Source: Acidobacteriaceae bacterium (lineage in GTDB: Bacteria; Acidobacteriota; Terriglobia; Terriglobales; Acidobacteriaceae). Taken from it: 64,000 nucleotides of DNA. The stretch spans positions 62,001-126,000 of the forward strand of contig CAHJWL010000006.1 in assembly GCA_903642235.1 (NCBI GenBank). Reading direction: 5' to 3'. Shown here piece by piece: positions 7,605 through 16,832 of the stretch. Each line of letters starts with the position of its first letter. Position 1 is the stretch's first letter. The notes beneath the pieces were generated by a model. That model made no database searches. It had not been told where the DNA came from and was given only the letters and a program-made list of their open reading frames with translations. Made by a program: the position numbers and the translations under genes.

Positions 7605-10181
7605 ATGCCAACCAAGCGATCCGTCTCCGCTGCCCGAACTGCCGCAAAGAAAAACCGGCCCGAGAACAAGCGCTATGTCTGCGTGCATGGGCATTTCTAC
7701 CAGCCTCCGCGGGAGAACCCGTGGCTGGAAACGGTCGAGCTGCAGGAGTCTGCCGCGCCGTACCACGACTGGAATGAACGCATTACGAGCGAGTGCTATG
7801 CGCCGAACGGAGCCTCGCGGATCACCAATACCGAGAACGAGATCATCCGCATCATGAACAACTACGCCCGGGTGAGCTTCAACTTCGGGCCGACCTTGCT
7901 GAGCTGGCTTGAGGAGAAAGCGCAGCGTACCTACCGGATGATTCTTGATGCGGATGTCGCCAGCGCCGAACGGTACAGCGGGCATGGATCGGCGGTAGCC
8001 CAAGTCTATAACCACATCATCATGCCGCTGGCGAACGAGCGGGATGCGCGCACGCAGATCCGGTGGGGGATCGCCGACTTCGAGCAGCGCTTTGCGCGCA
8101 GGCCCGAGGGTATGTGGCTGGCGGAGACCGCCGTAAACACGCGCGTGCTGGAGCTGCTGGCCGAGGAAGGGATCACCTTCACGATCCTGGCGCCACACCA
8201 GTGCCGGCACATCCGTCAGCCTGGCGAACCCGGTACGGCGGCAAAGGCGAGCCCGGAGACTGCCTGGACCGAAACGCCGGACGCGACGGTAAACACAACC
8301 CGGCCCTACCGTGTGCCGCTCAGCAATGGCCGGAGCATCGCGGTCTTCTTCTACGATGGACCGACTTCGCGGGCGATCGCGTTTGAGGGGCTGCTCAATC
8401 GCGGCGAGACCTTCGCGCAGCGGCTGCTGAACGCGCTTCCCGCTGAACCTGCCGATGGCGAGCCGGCGATGCTCTCGCACGTCGCCACGGATGGCGAGAG
8501 CTACGGCCACCACCACAAGCATGGCGAGATGGCCTTGAGCTACGCCATGCACTGGATCGAACAGGGCGATCGCGCGCAGCTGACCAACTATGGGGAGTTT
8601 CTGGAGAAGTTCCCGCCGCGCTGGGAGGCAGAGATCGTCGACGACACCAGCTGGAGCTGTGCGCACGGAGTTGAACGCTGGCGCTCCGACTGTGGCTGTA
8701 ACGGAGGCAAGCCAGGGTGGAATCAGGCGTGGCGCGGACCCTTGCGCGCGTCTCTCGACCTGCTGCGCGACAGAACCGCACCGCTGGCGGAGACACTGGC
8801 CAAAGACTTGCTGAAGGACATATGGGCGGCACGGGACGCCTATGTGCGCGTCATCCTCGATCGTTCGCCCGGCAGCGAGGATCGCTTTCTTGAAGAGCAC
8901 GCCACGCACACGCTCTCCCAGGACGAGCGAACCACGGTGTGGGAGCTGATGGAGCTCCAGCGGCATGCGCAGCTCATGTACACCTCCTGCGGCTGGTTCT
9001 TCGATGAGATCTCCGGCATCGAGACCGTGCAGATCATCGCCTATGCCGGGCGAGTGGTGCAGCTGGCAAAGCGGCTGTTTGGCCGTGACGGAGATGCCAT
9101 CGAGCCGGAGTTCGTGGCGCTGCTGGCGCAGGCACGCAGCAATCTGCCGGACGTGCGGGACGGCGCCGAGGTCTACCGGAAGTTTGCCACCTCCATGCGG
9201 CTCGGCCTGGAGCAGGTGGGCGCCCACTACGCGATCAGCTCCATCTTCCGCAACTACCCGGAAGAAGGCGCCTTGTTTTGCTACAACGTGACGCGCACCG
9301 AGCATGAGCTGCTCGCATCCGGCCGGGGGCGTCTGGCGATCGGGCGGGCGCAGCTCCACTCGCGCATCACCGAAGAGTGCGAGGAGATTGCCTACGCCGT
9401 GCTGCACCTGGGCGACCAGAATCTTTCAGCCGCCGTCAAGCGCTGCGACGCTGGCGATGAGACGCAGCTTGCTGCCTTTCACACCTTTTCAGACGAGGTC
9501 GGGCACGCGATTCGCAAGGCCAATCTGCCGGAGGTGATTCGGCTGATCGACCGTTATTTCGGCGGAACGGCCTACTCGCTCACCTCGCTCTTCACCGACG
9601 AGCAGCACAGAATTCTTCGCACGATCCTCGATCAAACCTTGTCGGAGATGGAGGAGTCGCTGCACAAGATTTACGAGGATCATGCGTCGCTGCTGCACTA
9701 TCTGACCGAGTCCGGCATGGCGGCGCCGCCGGCGCTGGCGCTGGCGGCGGGCTATGCGCTGAACGCGAATCTGCGGCGCGCGCTTGAGGCTGAGGAGTTC
9801 GACGGCGGCCAGGTCCTGGCGCTGCTGGCACTCGTGCAGTCCGATCAGGTGACGCTCGACATCACACAGCTGAGCTATGTGGCCGGACTGCGCATGAAGA
9901 GGGCCATGACGCGGCTGGAGCTTGCCGTGGCAGGCGAACTACCGGCCGAGACAGCCCTCTCGTCTGCGCGCGCCGTCGCCGAGTGCCTCCGCATCATGCC
10001 GTTCGAGGTTGACCTGTGGCAGGCGCAGAATATCTGGAACGACCTGTTGCAGCGCGGCACGCTTGATCTTTGGGATGAGGAGCTGCGCACCGGCTTCCGC
10101 AAGCTGGGCCAGGCACTGCACATCTCGCTTGACGATCTGGTGGTGGAGCAGGCAGCAGGCGGTATTGCCGCAGGTGTATGA
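7605..10181 (+). CDS. Glycoside hydrolase family 57 protein with DUF3536 domain
   Basis: 858-residue alpha-glucan-type hydrolase of family GH57. The N-terminal motif HGHFYQPPRENP (about residues 27-38) is the first conserved GH57 block. MWLAE (about 169-174) matches the block holding the nucleophile glutamate, and TDGESYGHHH (about 294-303) matches the block holding the acid/base aspartate. The second half corresponds to DUF3536, which usually follows GH57 in this subfamily. The frame stays open far upstream into the glycosylase gene. I chose the ATG at 7605 because homology-like sequence begins just after it. There is no signal peptide, so action on cytoplasmic glucans such as glycogen is likely. 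The exact substrate cannot be told from sequence. The next gene starts 16 bases later, probably in the same transcript. Confidence 0.87.
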   Translation: MPTKRSVSAARTAAKKNRPENKRYVCVHGHFYQPPRENPWLETVELQESAAPYHDWNERITSECYAPNGASRITNTENEIIRIMNNYARVSFNFGPTLLSWLEEKAQRTYRMILDADVASAERYSGHGSAVAQVYNHIIMPLANERDARTQIRWGIADFEQRFARRPEGMWLAETAVNTRVLELLAEEGITFTILAPHQCRHIRQPGEPGTAAKASPETAWTETPDATVNTTRPYRVPLSNGRSIAVFFYDGPTSRAIAFEGLLNRGETFAQRLLNALPAEPADGEPAMLSHVATDGESYGHHHKHGEMALSYAMHWIEQGDRAQLTNYGEFLEKFPPRWEAEIVDDTSWSCAHGVERWRSDCGCNGGKPGWNQAWRGPLRASLDLLRDRTAPLAETLAKDLLKDIWAARDAYVRVILDRSPGSEDRFLEEHATHTLSQDERTTVWELMELQRHAQLMYTSCGWFFDEISGIETVQIIAYAGRVVQLAKRLFGRDGDAIEPEFVALLAQARSNLPDVRDGAEVYRKFATSMRLGLEQVGAHYAISSIFRNYPEEGALFCYNVTRTEHELLASGRGRLAIGRAQLHSRITEECEEIAYAVLHLGDQNLSAAVKRCDAGDETQLAAFHTFSDEVGHAIRKANLPEVIRLIDRYFGGTAYSLTSLFTDEQHRILRTILDQTLSEMEESLHKIYEDHASLLHYLTESGMAAPPALALAAGYALNANLRRALEAEEFDGGQVLALLALVQSDQVTLDITQLSYVAGLRMKRAMTRLELAVAGELPAETALSSARAVAECLRIMPFEVDLWQAQNIWNDLLQRGTLDLWDEELRTGFRKLGQALHISLDDLVVEQAAGGIAAGV

Positions 10182-10197
10182 CACGAGGAGGTGTTCC

Positions 10198-10929
10198 ATG
10201 AAGGTGACACAGAGCACGGCGAATCTGGTGCAGCTGACGCGCTTCGGCCTGGTCAATTGCTACCTGGTGCGTGAGGACGATGGCTTCACCCTGGTGGATA
10301 CGGGCCTGCCGGGCGGGGCCGAGGATATCCTCAGCGCGGCAGCAAAGGCCGGGGCTCCGATCCGGCGCATTCTTCTGACGCACGCCCATCCGGACCACAT
10401 CGGATCGGTGGATGCGTTGAAGCAGACCTTTTCGACCCTTCAGCTTGCGATCTCGGCGCGCGACGCACGCATGCTGCGGGGCGACGCGTCGCTTGACGGA
10501 GACGAGCCGCAGGTCAAGATGCCGGGTGGAGCGACGAAGATTCAGTCAGAACCCACGGAGAACATCGTGGACGGAGAGCTCTATGGCTCGCTGCGCTGCC
10601 TGCGGACGCCGGGGCATACGCCGGGGCACTTCTGCTTCTTCGATGAGCGGGATGGCACGTTGCTGGCGGGCGACGCGCTCCTGACGCTGGGCAGAGAGGT
10701 CCGCGTTGTCAGCGATCCGCCGTGGTACATGCCGCTTCCCCGTTTCTTTACGTGGCATGCGCCGACCGCGGTCGCGAGCGCCTCCCGGCTGCGGGATCGT
10801 CTGGGGTCATCGATTGCCAGGGTAGCGCCAGGGCATGGGCCGGTGCTCCCCGTGAAACCAGCGGACCTAGCGGCGGCTTGCGACGGAGCGGCTCGCAAGG
10901 AGGGCTCGTCCCAAGCTGGCAGCCGCTAG
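10198..10929 (+). CDS. Metallo-beta-lactamase-fold hydrolase
   Basis: 243-residue MBL-fold enzyme. The zinc-binding signature THAHPDHIG (HxHxDH, about residues 61-69) is intact, with downstream ligands plausible at GHTPGH and at the conserved aspartate of LLAGDALL. The final histidine is likely in APGHGPVLP. A strong ribosome-binding site (GAGGAGG, 10185-10191) supports the ATG at 10198. The group resembles glyoxalase II/quinoprotease-like hydrolases (TGLPGGAEDILSAAAKAGAP), but substrate cannot be assigned. Its TAG stop (10927-10929) overlaps the stop codon of the convergent Rieske gene within a single CTAG. Confidence 0.88.
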   Translation: MKVTQSTANLVQLTRFGLVNCYLVREDDGFTLVDTGLPGGAEDILSAAAKAGAPIRRILLTHAHPDHIGSVDALKQTFSTLQLAISARDARMLRGDASLDGDEPQVKMPGGATKIQSEPTENIVDGELYGSLRCLRTPGHTPGHFCFFDERDGTLLAGDALLTLGREVRVVSDPPWYMPLPRFFTWHAPTAVASASRLRDRLGSSIARVAPGHGPVLPVKPADLAAACDGAARKEGSSQAGSR

Positions 10930-12038
10930 CTGCGCCAGTGCAGACTGACCGGACCGGAGAGTGGGTGTTCGCCGGTACCTTTCAGGCGCGCCTGCTTGAG
11001 GGCGAAGTACCACTTGGCGGGCTTGTCTGCATCGTCGATCAGCATCAGCGACGGATGGTGGCGCAGCCCCTCGGCCTGCTCAATCATGGTCTGCTGGTCC
11101 TGGCGGACGAAGCGCGCCCCGAAAAAAGTAGCAATGCTGGTTACAAATGGGACGCTGTAGAAGATGTTCCATGCAGCAGCGACGTCGATGCGGCAGGTAG
11201 AGGGCGTTACAGGCGTCACCGTGGTCAGCGATGAAAACCATTTTGCGTCCTCGCCTTCTCCGGCGCGGATCGTCTCATAGCGGCGATTGGGAAGAACAAA
11301 GTCAATGGTCGTCGTGATGGTTTCGCCGTAGACGCCGAGCAGCTTATATGGCGCGGAGTTCTTGCTCGGCGCGTGCGCAGCCATACGAAAGCCTTCGGGA
11401 ATCGGCTCAAAGTGCTTGGTCTTTTCGTGAATGGACGCCTGCGACCGCCACCACCAGGCCTGGTGCACAAAGGGGCCGTGCGCCGGATCCATCAGGCCGA
11501 TGATGCCGTGATCGACGTTGCAGGGCAAGTCTGCGGTGAGGTGGGCGGAGCGGAACTTTGTCGAAAACTTGGGCAGCTCAGGCACAGGGGGAAGCGCCTT
11601 TGCGATGCGGCCTTCGCCCGCGGCCGGGATGTAAACCCATGCGTAGCCGTCGCGGTCCTCACACGGAAAAGAGCTCGCGTAGATGCGCGTCGCATCGAGC
11701 GAGTCAGCAGAGGTGAGTGAAGGAATCTCGCGGCACTGGCCGGTGCAGGGCTCAAAACGCCAGCCGTGGTATTTGCACTGCACGGTTTCGCCATCGAACC
11801 AGCCGGCAGAGAGCGGAATGCCACGATGCGGGCAGAGATCGCGCATGGCAAAGATCGTGCCGTCGTTCTTGCGGCCGAGCAGCAGCGGAATGCCAAGCAG
11901 CAGAGCCGTGCGCGTCCTGCCGCGAGCGAGGGTGCCGGAGCGCAGAGCAGGGTACCAGTCGCCAAAAAGAAGCTCTGCGGGTGGGCCGGCGGCGATCGGA
12001 GATAGGGTCTGCAGAGGCATCGCGAGCACTCTTCCCAT
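10926..12038 (-). CDS. Rieske [2Fe-2S] aromatic ring-hydroxylating oxygenase-like protein
   Basis: 370-residue oxygenase alpha-subunit-like protein. The N-terminal Rieske domain has the CxH...CxxH ligands in CPHRGIPLSAGW and CKYHGWRF. The C-terminal part has a possible mononuclear iron site around NVDHGIIGLMDPAHGPFVH. Such enzymes insert oxygen into aromatic or chlorin-type substrates with electrons from a separate reductase, and no reductase is adjacent. The layout (short protein, histidine-rich central block, hydrophobic segment near IFYSVPFVTSIATFFGARF) is reminiscent of the pheophorbide a oxygenase/vanillate demethylase groups. Substrate is unknown. A start at 12020 (MPLQTLSP) is an alternative. 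The gene converges on the MBL gene with a shared CTAG stop. Confidence 0.83.
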   Translation of the reverse strand: MGRVLAMPLQTLSPIAAGPPAELLFGDWYPALRSGTLARGRTRTALLLGIPLLLGRKNDGTIFAMRDLCPHRGIPLSAGWFDGETVQCKYHGWRFEPCTGQCREIPSLTSADSLDATRIYASSFPCEDRDGYAWVYIPAAGEGRIAKALPPVPELPKFSTKFRSAHLTADLPCNVDHGIIGLMDPAHGPFVHQAWWWRSQASIHEKTKHFEPIPEGFRMAAHAPSKNSAPYKLLGVYGETITTTIDFVLPNRRYETIRAGEGEDAKWFSSLTTVTPVTPSTCRIDVAAAWNIFYSVPFVTSIATFFGARFVRQDQQTMIEQAEGLRHHPSLMLIDDADKPAKWYFALKQARLKGTGEHPLSGPVSLHWRS

Positions 12039-12253
12039 AGTACCGGCGAAGGCCGGGCCGTGCCCGGTGCACGCTTGCCGGATGGAGAAGCGACGCGCCT
12101 TGCTTGATGAGTTCCAGGCCGCATCCGGTGCGGCGTTCCGGCCGGACGGCCGAGGGCAGCCTCAAACTGCTGCTCCTGTTGAAGGTCTGAGTTCGGTACA
12201 GTTCTGACAGAGCAGCCGGCCGCATAGCTGGGGGCGCTCCCTCACGAGACCTG

Positions 12254-14164
12254 ATGCCGACCTCCCCCTCTGCCGAAATCGAGCGCTCCACAGACACTCT
12301 GCGGAACCGCTGTGTTCTCGCGGCACTCTGGGTTCTGCTCTATGCAAGCTTCACCCTGATGACGCCGTCGCTGCTGGACGATGCCGACTCCGTGCATGCA
12401 GAGGTCGCGCGCGAGATGATCCTGCGCAACGACTGGATCACGCTCTATGCGAATGGCATCCGCTATCTCGAGAAGGCGCCGCTGCTCTACTGGAGCATGG
12501 CCGCCAGCTTCAAGGTTTTCGGCGCGAACGCCGGCGCGGCTCGTGTGCCGCTTGCGCTGACCGTGCTCCTGCTGGCGGCGACCATGGAGAGCTTCGCGCG
12601 GCGCGCCTTTGGCAGTGCCCGCGCCGGCCTGACCGCCGGGTTGATTACGCTTTCAAGCTTCGGCATCTTTATCTTTACGCGCATCACCATTCCGGACGCA
12701 CTGGTCTGCCTTTGGATCACACTGGCGATCTTCTGCTACTGGCTCAATCTTCAACGGTCGGCGCCGAGCCCGCTACTTTGCTGGAGCTTCGCTCTCTGCT
12801 GTGCGCTGAACGTCCTGACCAAAGGCCTGATCGGACTCGTCTTTCCGGTCGGCATCGTCGTTGTTCATCTGCTCGTTCTGGATGGCTGGCGAGGTCTGGC
12901 CGCCTCGCTGCGCCAGCTCTACCCGCTCTCGAGTGCAGGAGTCTTCCTGCTCACAGCCGCGCCATGGCACGGGATGGCTGGCGAAGCCAACCCGACCGAA
13001 GGTCATCCCGGGGGGCTCCTTTGGCTGCACGGTCACTGGAGTGTGCCGCTGCCGACTGCAGGCAATGTACACGGCTGGACGTGGTTCTACTTCATGAACG
13101 AACATGTGCTGCGCTATCTCAATCTGCGTGTGCCGCGCGACTATGACACCGTTCCGCTCTGGCTTTTCTACGCGCTCGTACTGATCTGGCTCATGCCCTG
13201 GAGTGCCTATCTGCCGGGTGCCCTGCGCGCCGTTCCGTGGTGGAAGGCCGCGCGTCGGCGGACGCTTGATCAGGCAGAAGGGACGCGGTTGCTGCTCGGG
13301 GTTTGGGCGGCGCTCGTGATGCTGTTCTTCACCTTCTCCACGCGGCAGGAGTACTACTGCCTGCCCGCTCTGCCGGCGCTCATCCTGCTGCTGGCTGGAT
13401 GGTTTGAAGACGAGGCTCTCGAGGCCGAAGCCTTCCGCGTCCCCGGCCGCTTGGTGCCCTCAGGACAGCGCATCTCCGTTGTTCTGCTCGTGCTTGGCTC
13501 CGCGGCCGCGCTCGCCTGCGGCTTCTTCGTGCTGCATGCGCAGGCACCGGGGCCAGGGGTAGATCTGGCGTCGCTGCTGAAGCAGAACCCGGGTGACTAT
13601 GCGCTCTCCTTTGGACACTTCCTCGATCTGAACGCAAAAGCTCTGGGTGCCTTTCAGACACCGCTCTTTGTAACCGCCTTCGCCACATTTTGCGGCACGC
13701 TTGGCGGATGGTGGGCGCGGCGGGCGTACCGGCCGGCGATAGGCAATCTCTGGTTGGCTGCCGGTGCGACCGGTTTTCTGCTGGCGGCGCACATGGGGCT
13801 GCAGATCTTCGCACCGGTGCTCAGCTCCGAGCCGCTCGCCGAGGCAATCGCCCCACTGCTGAAGCCGAGCGACATACTGATGATCAACGGCGAGTACGAA
13901 AGCGGCAGCACGCTGGGGTTCTATTTGCAGCAGAACGATGTACATATTCTGAACGGGCGCAGTTCCAATCTCTGGTACGGCTCGTTCTTCCGCGACGCCC
14001 CACCAATCTTCGAGACTGACGCAACGCTGCCGGTGCTGTGGACAGGCCGCCGCCGCATTTTTCTCTGGACCGAGCCGGAGAAGGTTCCGCAAAAGCTGGG
14101 CGGGCCGGCATTTCTCATCGCAGAGAAGGGCGGAAAGGAAATCCTTAGCAATCAGGCTGAGTGA
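12254..14164 (+). CDS. ArnT/PMT-like membrane glycosyltransferase (GT83-type)
   Basis: 636-residue membrane glycosyltransferase of the dolichyl-phosphate-mannose mannosyltransferase/ArnT superfamily. The first periplasmic loop carries the acidic catalytic motif LLDDADSVHAEVAREM, followed by DWITLYANGIRYLEKAPLLYW, the typical ArnT-like block. Around a dozen hydrophobic helices follow, then a soluble C-terminal domain (about residues 530-636). Family members transfer a sugar from a polyprenyl-phosphate carrier to lipid A or another periplasmic acceptor. No arnBC genes are nearby, so donor and acceptor are unknown. The upstream region is divergent with the Rieske gene. The ATG at 12254 is the only reasonable start before the first helix. 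Confidence 0.85.
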   Translation: MPTSPSAEIERSTDTLRNRCVLAALWVLLYASFTLMTPSLLDDADSVHAEVAREMILRNDWITLYANGIRYLEKAPLLYWSMAASFKVFGANAGAARVPLALTVLLLAATMESFARRAFGSARAGLTAGLITLSSFGIFIFTRITIPDALVCLWITLAIFCYWLNLQRSAPSPLLCWSFALCCALNVLTKGLIGLVFPVGIVVVHLLVLDGWRGLAASLRQLYPLSSAGVFLLTAAPWHGMAGEANPTEGHPGGLLWLHGHWSVPLPTAGNVHGWTWFYFMNEHVLRYLNLRVPRDYDTVPLWLFYALVLIWLMPWSAYLPGALRAVPWWKAARRRTLDQAEGTRLLLGVWAALVMLFFTFSTRQEYYCLPALPALILLLAGWFEDEALEAEAFRVPGRLVPSGQRISVVLLVLGSAAALACGFFVLHAQAPGPGVDLASLLKQNPGDYALSFGHFLDLNAKALGAFQTPLFVTAFATFCGTLGGWWARRAYRPAIGNLWLAAGATGFLLAAHMGLQIFAPVLSSEPLAEAIAPLLKPSDILMINGEYESGSTLGFYLQQNDVHILNGRSSNLWYGSFFRDAPPIFETDATLPVLWTGRRRIFLWTEPEKVPQKLGGPAFLIAEKGGKEILSNQAE

Positions 14165-14244
14165 TAGAGAGTGATGCTCTTCGCTGTATGTTCTACGGTT
14201 CGGTGCCTGCAACAAACAACGAAGACCACGCAACGTACAACTTC

Positions 14245-15501
14245 CTACAGGTTTGTCAGCCTTCCTCCACGCAGCCGAAAGCGCTCGCCGCGCCACAGCA
14301 CAGTGTCGCCGGCGTAGCTCCACATCCAAAAGAAAAGGCTGAAGAAATCGCGCACAGGCAGCAGCCAGATGTTGCGAAGAACCTGGTCATCACTCAGTAT
14401 GCCGACACCAACGCCCAGTGCAAGTGCGATTCGGGACGCAAGCGCAAGGGAAAGCAGAGCGAAGCTCCACAGCGCGAAACCGCTGACCAGGCAGGTTGCG
14501 AGCGCCCAGGGCACAACAAAGGTGATACCCAGTCCCAGATACCCCAGGCGTCGCGAGTCGCGTGTAGAGCGCGACCAGCGCAGTTGATGATGGAAGAAGC
14601 CGCTGAGCGTGTAGGGCGGCACGGAGGTCTCGACGACCTCGGCTGAAAGCTCCACGCGATAGCCGGCACGGCTGATGCGGGCGCCGAGTTCATAGTCATC
14701 GGCAAGCACCTCCAGCAACGATTCGAGACCGCCCGCCGCGGCCAGAGCATCGCGCCGCATGGCAAGGGTGGACCCGAGACCGAAGTGAATGCCGCCCTCC
14801 AGCATGCGCGCGGTCAGCACGCCGGGAAAGAACTCTGTCGCAATGCCCAGCGCTTCAAGCCGCGACCATACCGGAATCCTGCCGCGCGCATCCGCGTGGG
14901 CGCGACCAAGGTACGGGGCGGTCACCATGCCGACAGGCAGCGCAGCCTGCCTGCTCCGCGGCGGCGAGATGCGAAAGCCCGCCATAATGCGCGCAAGATA
15001 GTGTGGCCCGACGTGAATATCCGAGTCGTTGATGAGCACGTGATCGTACTGCGCCGCTCGCAGCATCTGCACCAGGTTCGAGACCTTTCCTGAGGTGCCG
15101 AGGCGCTCCGGGCACACGATCAACTGCAACCCGGCCTGCGGATACCGATCCTGCAGCTTCGCGACAACGGCGGCCGCGGGATCGTCCGCTGTGCTGACGC
15201 CGCATAGAATCTCCCACGCCCCGGCATACTGCTGCAGGCAATGCGATTCGAGCGCCGCAAAGAGCTCCGCATCGGTCCCCTTCAGCGGCTTGAGCAGAGA
15301 AACACCCGGCTCTAACAGAGAGCCATCAAGCTTCTGCCAGGCAGTCTGCTGCCCGGAAAGCAGAACACTCGGGCTGGCATCTGCCTGAACGGACCGCCGC
15401 ACTGCTTGGACAAAGCTCCGTGCCGCCAGCAGAGCGAGGGCCGTGTAGACGAGGCCGCTGAGGGTAAGAAGTGTCAGCAGCAGCACGATCGCATGAGGCA
15501 T
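14245..15501 (-). CDS. hpnI: HpnI-like ceramide-glucosyltransferase family protein
   Basis: 418-residue membrane-bound family 2/21 glycosyltransferase. An N-terminal membrane helix (about residues 3-27) precedes the catalytic domain. That domain holds the PGVSLLKPLKG opening, the metal-binding acidic motif INDSDIHVG, the DDYELG motif and the QLRWSR block (Q/RxxRW). Hydrophobic helices close the protein. This is the plan of HpnI, which adds N-acetylglucosamine to bacteriohopanetetrol in hopanoid side-chain synthesis, and of ceramide glucosyltransferases. No other hopanoid gene lies in the window, so the symbol is by resemblance. It sits 47 bases after two permease genes on the same strand and may be co-transcribed with them. 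Confidence 0.75.
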   Translation of the reverse strand: MPHAIVLLLTLLTLSGLVYTALALLAARSFVQAVRRSVQADASPSVLLSGQQTAWQKLDGSLLEPGVSLLKPLKGTDAELFAALESHCLQQYAGAWEILCGVSTADDPAAAVVAKLQDRYPQAGLQLIVCPERLGTSGKVSNLVQMLRAAQYDHVLINDSDIHVGPHYLARIMAGFRISPPRSRQAALPVGMVTAPYLGRAHADARGRIPVWSRLEALGIATEFFPGVLTARMLEGGIHFGLGSTLAMRRDALAAAGGLESLLEVLADDYELGARISRAGYRVELSAEVVETSVPPYTLSGFFHHQLRWSRSTRDSRRLGYLGLGITFVVPWALATCLVSGFALWSFALLSLALASRIALALGVGVGILSDDQVLRNIWLLPVRDFFSLFFWMWSYAGDTVLWRGERFRLRGGRLTNL

Positions 15502-15548
15502 CCAGTCAGTGTAGCGGGGCTTCGGCCAAGTGCCGGACCCAGTCCCCG

Positions 15549-16796
15549 CTACTCATACCGCAAGGCCTCAATCGGGTTCAGGCTCGCCGCCTTCCACGCC
15601 GGATAGATTCCGAAAACCAGGCCGATCGCGCACGAGCTGCAAAACGCGAACAGAATCCATAGCGGTGAGACCAGCGACGAGATCAGAAACTTCAGCACCA
15701 TCGCACCCGCCGAGCCAAGCAGGATGCCGATTGCACCGCCAACGGCGCAGAGCGTCACGGCTTCCAGCGTGAACTGCAGCAGAATCGTCTGGCGCGTGGC
15801 ACCAATCGCCTTGCGCACGCCGATCTCGCGCGTGCGCTCCGTCACCGAGACCAGCATGATATTCATCACACCCACGCCGCCCACCATCAGGCCAACGGCT
15901 GAAAGCCCGAACATCAGCAGAAAAAGCGAACCCGTAATCTGCGTCCATAGCCGCGTGATCGAGTCCGAGCCGAAGATGGCGAAATTGTCTTCCTGATTGT
16001 TGTGCACCTTGCGGCGGCGGCGCAGCAGCTCACGAATCTCATCCTCGGCGACGGCTTTATTCTTCTGATCATCAAACTTGGCGCTGATCCAGTAGTCCAG
16101 GATCTCCGGGTGCAGCTTGTGGAAAGTGGTGATCGGCATATGGACCATCTTGTCGTCGGGATTTTTTCCGCCGCCAAAGGCCGTCTTCTCTTTCTCCTGA
16201 ACGCCCACCACGGTGAACGATCGGCCGTCGACGAAGATCTCTTTGCCGACGGCATTGTCGTGGCCAAAGAGGTCCTCGGCCGAGTCAAAGCCAAGAACGG
16301 CGACGTTGGCCGCGCGCTCTTCATCACCATGGTTGAAGTAGCGGCCCTGGGTCAGGCCGAAGTCGTAGACGTTGGTGTTGGACGCGGTGACGCCCTCCAG
16401 CGAAACGTTCTCGGACTTCAGCTTGCCGTACTTGACGACAACCGAGCCGGCATTGAAGTTGAAGTCCTGATACCGCAGCGAGGGCACAACATCGACGACG
16501 TGCGGCAGCGTCTTGATCGCCTCAGCGTCGTCATAGGTCAGCTGCTTGCGCGTCAGCATCTCCGTCGTCGGCCGCACGCCGATCACAGGAAAGCGAAAGA
16601 TCCAGATCACGTTCGTGCCGAGCGATGACACCAGCCCGGACACATTCGAGTTCAGCCCGTTGATGACAGACGAGATCACAATCACCGTCATGACGCCGAT
16701 GACGATGCCAAGTACCGTCAGGCCGGAGCGCAGCTTGTTCGTGCGCAGCGTATCCAGCGCCATACGGACGGATTCTCTCTGATCGCTGAGCGTCAT
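15549..16796 (-). CDS. ABC transporter permease, MacB/FtsX type (second of a pair)
   Basis: 415-residue permease with the MacB arrangement: an N-terminal helix (LRSGLTVLGIVIGVMTVIVISSV), a large periplasmic MacB_PCD domain (about residues 45-280), then three helices of the FtsX domain. The cytoplasmic coupling segment SVTERTREIGVRKAIGAT before the second helix is the family hallmark. It would work with an ATPase subunit in export or mechanotransmission of lipids, peptides or antibiotics. No ATP-binding subunit is encoded alongside. It is a paralogue of the next upstream gene, 36 bases away, and probably dimerises with it. Confidence 0.88.
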   Translation of the reverse strand: MTLSDQRESVRMALDTLRTNKLRSGLTVLGIVIGVMTVIVISSVINGLNSNVSGLVSSLGTNVIWIFRFPVIGVRPTTEMLTRKQLTYDDAEAIKTLPHVVDVVPSLRYQDFNFNAGSVVVKYGKLKSENVSLEGVTASNTNVYDFGLTQGRYFNHGDEERAANVAVLGFDSAEDLFGHDNAVGKEIFVDGRSFTVVGVQEKEKTAFGGGKNPDDKMVHMPITTFHKLHPEILDYWISAKFDDQKNKAVAEDEIRELLRRRRKVHNNQEDNFAIFGSDSITRLWTQITGSLFLLMFGLSAVGLMVGGVGVMNIMLVSVTERTREIGVRKAIGATRQTILLQFTLEAVTLCAVGGAIGILLGSAGAMVLKFLISSLVSPLWILFAFCSSCAIGLVFGIYPAWKAASLNPIEALRYE

Positions 16797-16832
16797 CTGC
16801 GTGTGTCCTCTCTCCGGTGCGTGCGTTCCATT

